From positions 1-64,000 of the forward strand of contig JAOASM010000034.1 in the NCBI GenBank assembly GCA_030158665.1: DNA of 64,000 nucleotides. The letters run 5' to 3'. Shown here in pieces: positions 61,642 through 64,000 of this stretch. The first letter of the stretch is position 1. Each line of letters opens with the position of its first letter. The notes beneath the pieces are model-generated. The model was not told where the DNA came from and did no database searches. It saw only the letters and a list, made by a program, of their open reading frames with translations. The stretch comes from Sediminibacterium sp. (GTDB taxonomy: Bacteria; Bacteroidota; Bacteroidia; Chitinophagales; Chitinophagaceae). The translations under genes were made by a program, and so were the position numbers.

Positions 61642-62985
61642 TTATCGCAGTACCATTTGTCTATCTGCATCTAATCTTAATAAAATAAATACGAGTGCAG
61701 TAAATGTAAGTAAAGAAGATCCGCCATAACTGATCAATGGTAATGGGATACCTACTACAGGGAATAAACCAATGGTCATACTAATATTGACTGCAATATG
61801 GAAAAAGAAAATCCCTACAACACTATATGCATAGACCCTTGAGAAGGTACTTCTTTGCCTTTCTGCAATACGAATCAATCTAAATAAAAAGAATAAATAC
61901 AAGCCTAAAAATGTAAAAGTGCCAACAAAGCCAAAAGCTTCACCGATAGATGTGAAGATAAAATCTGTATTTTGTTCTGGCACATACTTTCCTCTTGTTT
62001 GCGTTCCCTTTAAAAAACCTCTTCCCCAAAATCCACCAGATCCAATGGCGATTTTACTTTGCTTCACATTGTAGTCATCTGGTTTTCTTGCAGCTTTAGC
62101 TCCAGGCTTTTGGGCAGAGCGCTTGTTTAAGCTACAATCATATTCTTTGCCCACCATGCTATAAATACGTGTGGTTTGATAGCATTCAAATACGTTATTG
62201 AAGATATACGGAACCACAAATCGAACTGTGCCTACACAAAATATCCAAACGCTTGCAACGATAATAATAGCTTGTTTATTTCTTTTATAACTTTTGCCTA
62301 AATAAATTAAAATCAATCCTCCTATAACGGTTAATATAATCGCCAATAAGGTAGGTTCTAGTAATAATGTAGCTATGACAAGTAAGGCAAAGGATATTAA
62401 TACGACTAATATAATTGGCGGTAATCCTTCTCTGTACATGGCAAAAATAAATGCACTATAGACAATCGCGAGTCCTAGTTCATGTTGCATAATGGATAAG
62501 ATAGCAGGAATACCTATCATAGCTCCTGCTATTAAATGCGATTGTAATTTCGTAAAATCAGTTTCAGGTCTTGAAATGAATTTTGCCAACGCGAGTGCAG
62601 TAAAAATTTTACACAATTCGGCTGGTTGGAGGTTGAATCCCGCAGCAATAGGAATCCAACTTTTTGAGCCATTGATTTCTTTACCTAAAACAAAAGTGGC
62701 CAGCATCAATACAATTCCACTAGCAAAAAGAATGTTTGCTAGTGCAGTAAAAACTTTACTATCCATCAATAAAATGAAGACGGCTATAAAAGAACAAAAG
62801 ATCAAGAAAAAGAACTGCTTACTATAACTCGTTTTTCCACTTATAAAACTTGTGGCCCAGTCGCTGTTCGGATTGTACTCCACCATAAAAATACTGAGAA
62901 TGCCTATGCAAGCCATCAGTAAGTATAGGATGATGACTGCTAGGTCGGTTCCTTTCGAGAAGTTATTATTATAGTTAGATGACAT
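61642..62985 (-). CDS. rodA: Rod shape-determining protein RodA (SEDS glycosyltransferase)
   Basis: 447 residues, ten membrane helices; polymerises lipid II into glycan strands with PBP2. SEDS signatures: NGSKSWIPIAAGFNLQPAELCK, PEQNTDFIFTSIGEAFGF and PLISYGGSSLL. A long hydrophilic loop (about 255-315, with KNRxxx-like basic stretches and two Cys) is larger than in Escherichia coli RodA, which has about 370 residues. Three bases after the PBP2 gene. Confidence 0.96.
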   Translation of the reverse strand: MSSNYNNNFSKGTDLAVIILYLLMACIGILSIFMVEYNPNSDWATSFISGKTSYSKQFFFLIFCSFIAVFILLMDSKVFTALANILFASGIVLMLATFVLGKEINGSKSWIPIAAGFNLQPAELCKIFTALALAKFISRPETDFTKLQSHLIAGAMIGIPAILSIMQHELGLAIVYSAFIFAMYREGLPPIILVVLISFALLVIATLLLEPTLLAIILTVIGGLILIYLGKSYKRNKQAIIIVASVWIFCVGTVRFVVPYIFNNVFECYQTTRIYSMVGKEYDCSLNKRSAQKPGAKAARKPDDYNVKQSKIAIGSGGFWGRGFLKGTQTRGKYVPEQNTDFIFTSIGEAFGFVGTFTFLGLYLFFLFRLIRIAERQRSTFSRVYAYSVVGIFFFHIAVNISMTIGLFPVVGIPLPLISYGGSSLLTFTALVFILLRLDADRQMVLR

Positions 62986-62988
62986 ATT

Positions 62989-64000
62989 TTATGGCTTAAG
63001 CCTTTTCTTTTTATCCGTATTTGGAAGGAGGCTATCCTTGTTCGTTTTGTCTGAATTGGGTAAAGGTGTTGGTGCGGGCGGTGTGGTGTCTTTTGCTTTT
63101 GTTTTTACCACGCCCTCAGCTAACATCTCCATATCCCAAACGTCTGATAATTCATCGTTATTGTATTCAATAGGCGCCATGTAGGCTGCTTTATTATGCT
63201 GCACATACCAGTTTTTAATTGCTTGTGGCATTAAGTCAACTTGTGAAAGGTTATCTGCCTTTAATTTGCTTTCTATCGTGAGTGTGTCATTTAAATATTG
63301 TTCCATCAATAATCCGCCGATTGGCCCTGCCCAGGTAGAACCATAACCTGCATTTTCTACAATAACTGCAACAGCTATCTTAGGATTGTCTTTTGGTGCA
63401 AAGCAAACAAATAAGGAGTGGTTTTTCCCATGTGGATTCTGCGCCGTACCTGTTTTAGCACAATATTCATGTCCTGGTACTTTAATGAATGCAGCTGTCC
63501 CATATACCGTCACATCATGCATCCCTTCTTTAATGACATCAAAATATTCCTTTGGAATTTTTGTTACTTTTTGTTTGGTCCTAAATGGTGCTAATTGTTC
63601 CGCTTCTTCTTCGGTTTCGCTTTCAATACTATCCACAAAATGAGGCGTATAGTAGTATCCTTCATTTGCTATAAATGCCATAGAGTTGGCAAGTTGAAGC
63701 GGTGTTGCTGTCATTCTATCTTGGCCAATTCCAAGTGTAAGCATATAACAGCTGTTCCAGTACCTTGGATTGCCAAAATCTCTGTTGTATTGTGCAGTGT
63801 CAGGAATATTGGCTTTGTTTTCGCTTGGTAAGTCAACGCCTAGTTTGCGTCCGAATCCAAAAGCGTTCATGTATTCTTTCCATTTTAGATACCCAGCTTT
63901 AGCAGATTTGTATTTTGGATTGTCTATCGCCATTCTGAAAACCTGTAAAAAATAAGAGTTACAAGAGTAAGCTAAAGCCAATTGTAGATTGGCAGCATGT
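62989..64000 (-). CDS. mrdA: Penicillin-binding protein 2, 5' part beyond the window
   Basis: The C-terminal 336 residues of a class B transpeptidase. The frame stays open to the window edge (HAANLQLALAYSCNSYF), so the true start and the SxxK serine lie outside; a TTG at 63981 is not a real start. The SxN motif is SCN and the third motif is KTGTAQ (CAKTGTAQNP). The C-terminal tail is Pro/Lys-rich (TPPAPTPLPNSDKTNK). Transpeptidase partner of RodA in rod elongation. Confidence 0.95.
   Translation of the reverse strand, partial: HAANLQLALAYSCNSYFLQVFRMAIDNPKYKSAKAGYLKWKEYMNAFGFGRKLGVDLPSENKANIPDTAQYNRDFGNPRYWNSCYMLTLGIGQDRMTATPLQLANSMAFIANEGYYYTPHFVDSIESETEEEAEQLAPFRTKQKVTKIPKEYFDVIKEGMHDVTVYGTAAFIKVPGHEYCAKTGTAQNPHGKNHSLFVCFAPKDNPKIAVAVIVENAGYGSTWAGPIGGLLMEQYLNDTLTIESKLKADNLSQVDLMPQAIKNWYVQHNKAAYMAPIEYNNDELSDVWDMEMLAEGVVKTKAKDTTPPAPTPLPNSDKTNKDSLLPNTDKKKRLKP

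Noticed and set aside
1..64000. tRNA, rRNA, CRISPR, insertion sequences or prophage genes
   Set aside because: I looked in the intergenic spaces for cloverleaf or T-loop sequence, spaced direct repeats and transposase or integrase motifs, and found none.

Overview
The window reads as a chromosomal segment of a low-GC Bacteroidota bacterium, most likely a Chitinophagaceae-type organism. The reasons are the recurrent Bacteroidota -7 promoter motif TAnnTTTG in front of many genes, a PorZ protein with a type IX secretion C-terminal domain, a DUF5606 protein, the long plant-like form of IspG, an N-acyl-ornithine type carbamoyltransferase in the arginine cluster, and an ECF sigma/anti-sigma/beta-barrel unit. 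Gene density is high. I see no rRNA, tRNA, CRISPR array, insertion sequence or phage gene; the segment looks like ordinary core genome.

Layout. 1-8.4 kb: a GHL10 family glycosidase, a MarR regulator, gcvH-vanZ, serS, then an ECF sigma factor/anti-sigma/outer-membrane barrel operon and mqnC (futalosine menaquinone pathway). 8.4-20.2 kb, plus strand: a catalytic/non-catalytic M16 peptidase pair, a PadR-PspC membrane-stress operon, gcvT, a short ssb, comB, and a SNF2 helicase with SWIM fingers. 20.2-29.1 kb: a YHS lipoprotein (minus), then the complete arginine cluster GNAT-argG-argC-argD-argF'-argB-argE-argH, preceded by a GC-richer inverted-repeat-containing leader. 29.1-33.6 kb: an FKBP isomerase, a degenerate class D beta-lactamase-like lipoprotein, ispG and an LpxL-type acyltransferase. 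33.6-42.5 kb: ArsR-rhodanese, tsaB, ridA, an aldose epimerase, and the pair GH3/serine hydrolase fusion-porZ. 42.6-48.8 kb: DUF5606, a DegT aminotransferase, rpoN, a membrane protein and an MMPL/RND exporter. 48.9-64 kb: gatB-TlpA-like, a PDZ protein, alaS, an M23 peptidase with two small membrane proteins, an AlkA-like glycosylase, ppc, and the cell-shape operon mrdA(partial)-rodA-MBL hydrolase.

How the genes work together. The arginine cluster encodes a route in which N-acyl-ornithine is carbamoylated before deacylation, ending with ArgG and ArgH. gcvH and gcvT supply two parts of the glycine cleavage system, at separate loci. mrdA/rodA, the M23 peptidase and the GH3 hydrolase act on peptidoglycan; porZ belongs to type IX secretion.

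No obviously novel multi-gene system is present. The most interesting points are the leader of the arginine operon, the carbamoyltransferase with Val at the residue that sets acyl specificity, the beta-lactamase-fold pseudoenzyme, a palindrome in front of the padR-pspC operon, a family of near-identical terminators, and -7 motifs that suggest leaderless mRNAs.
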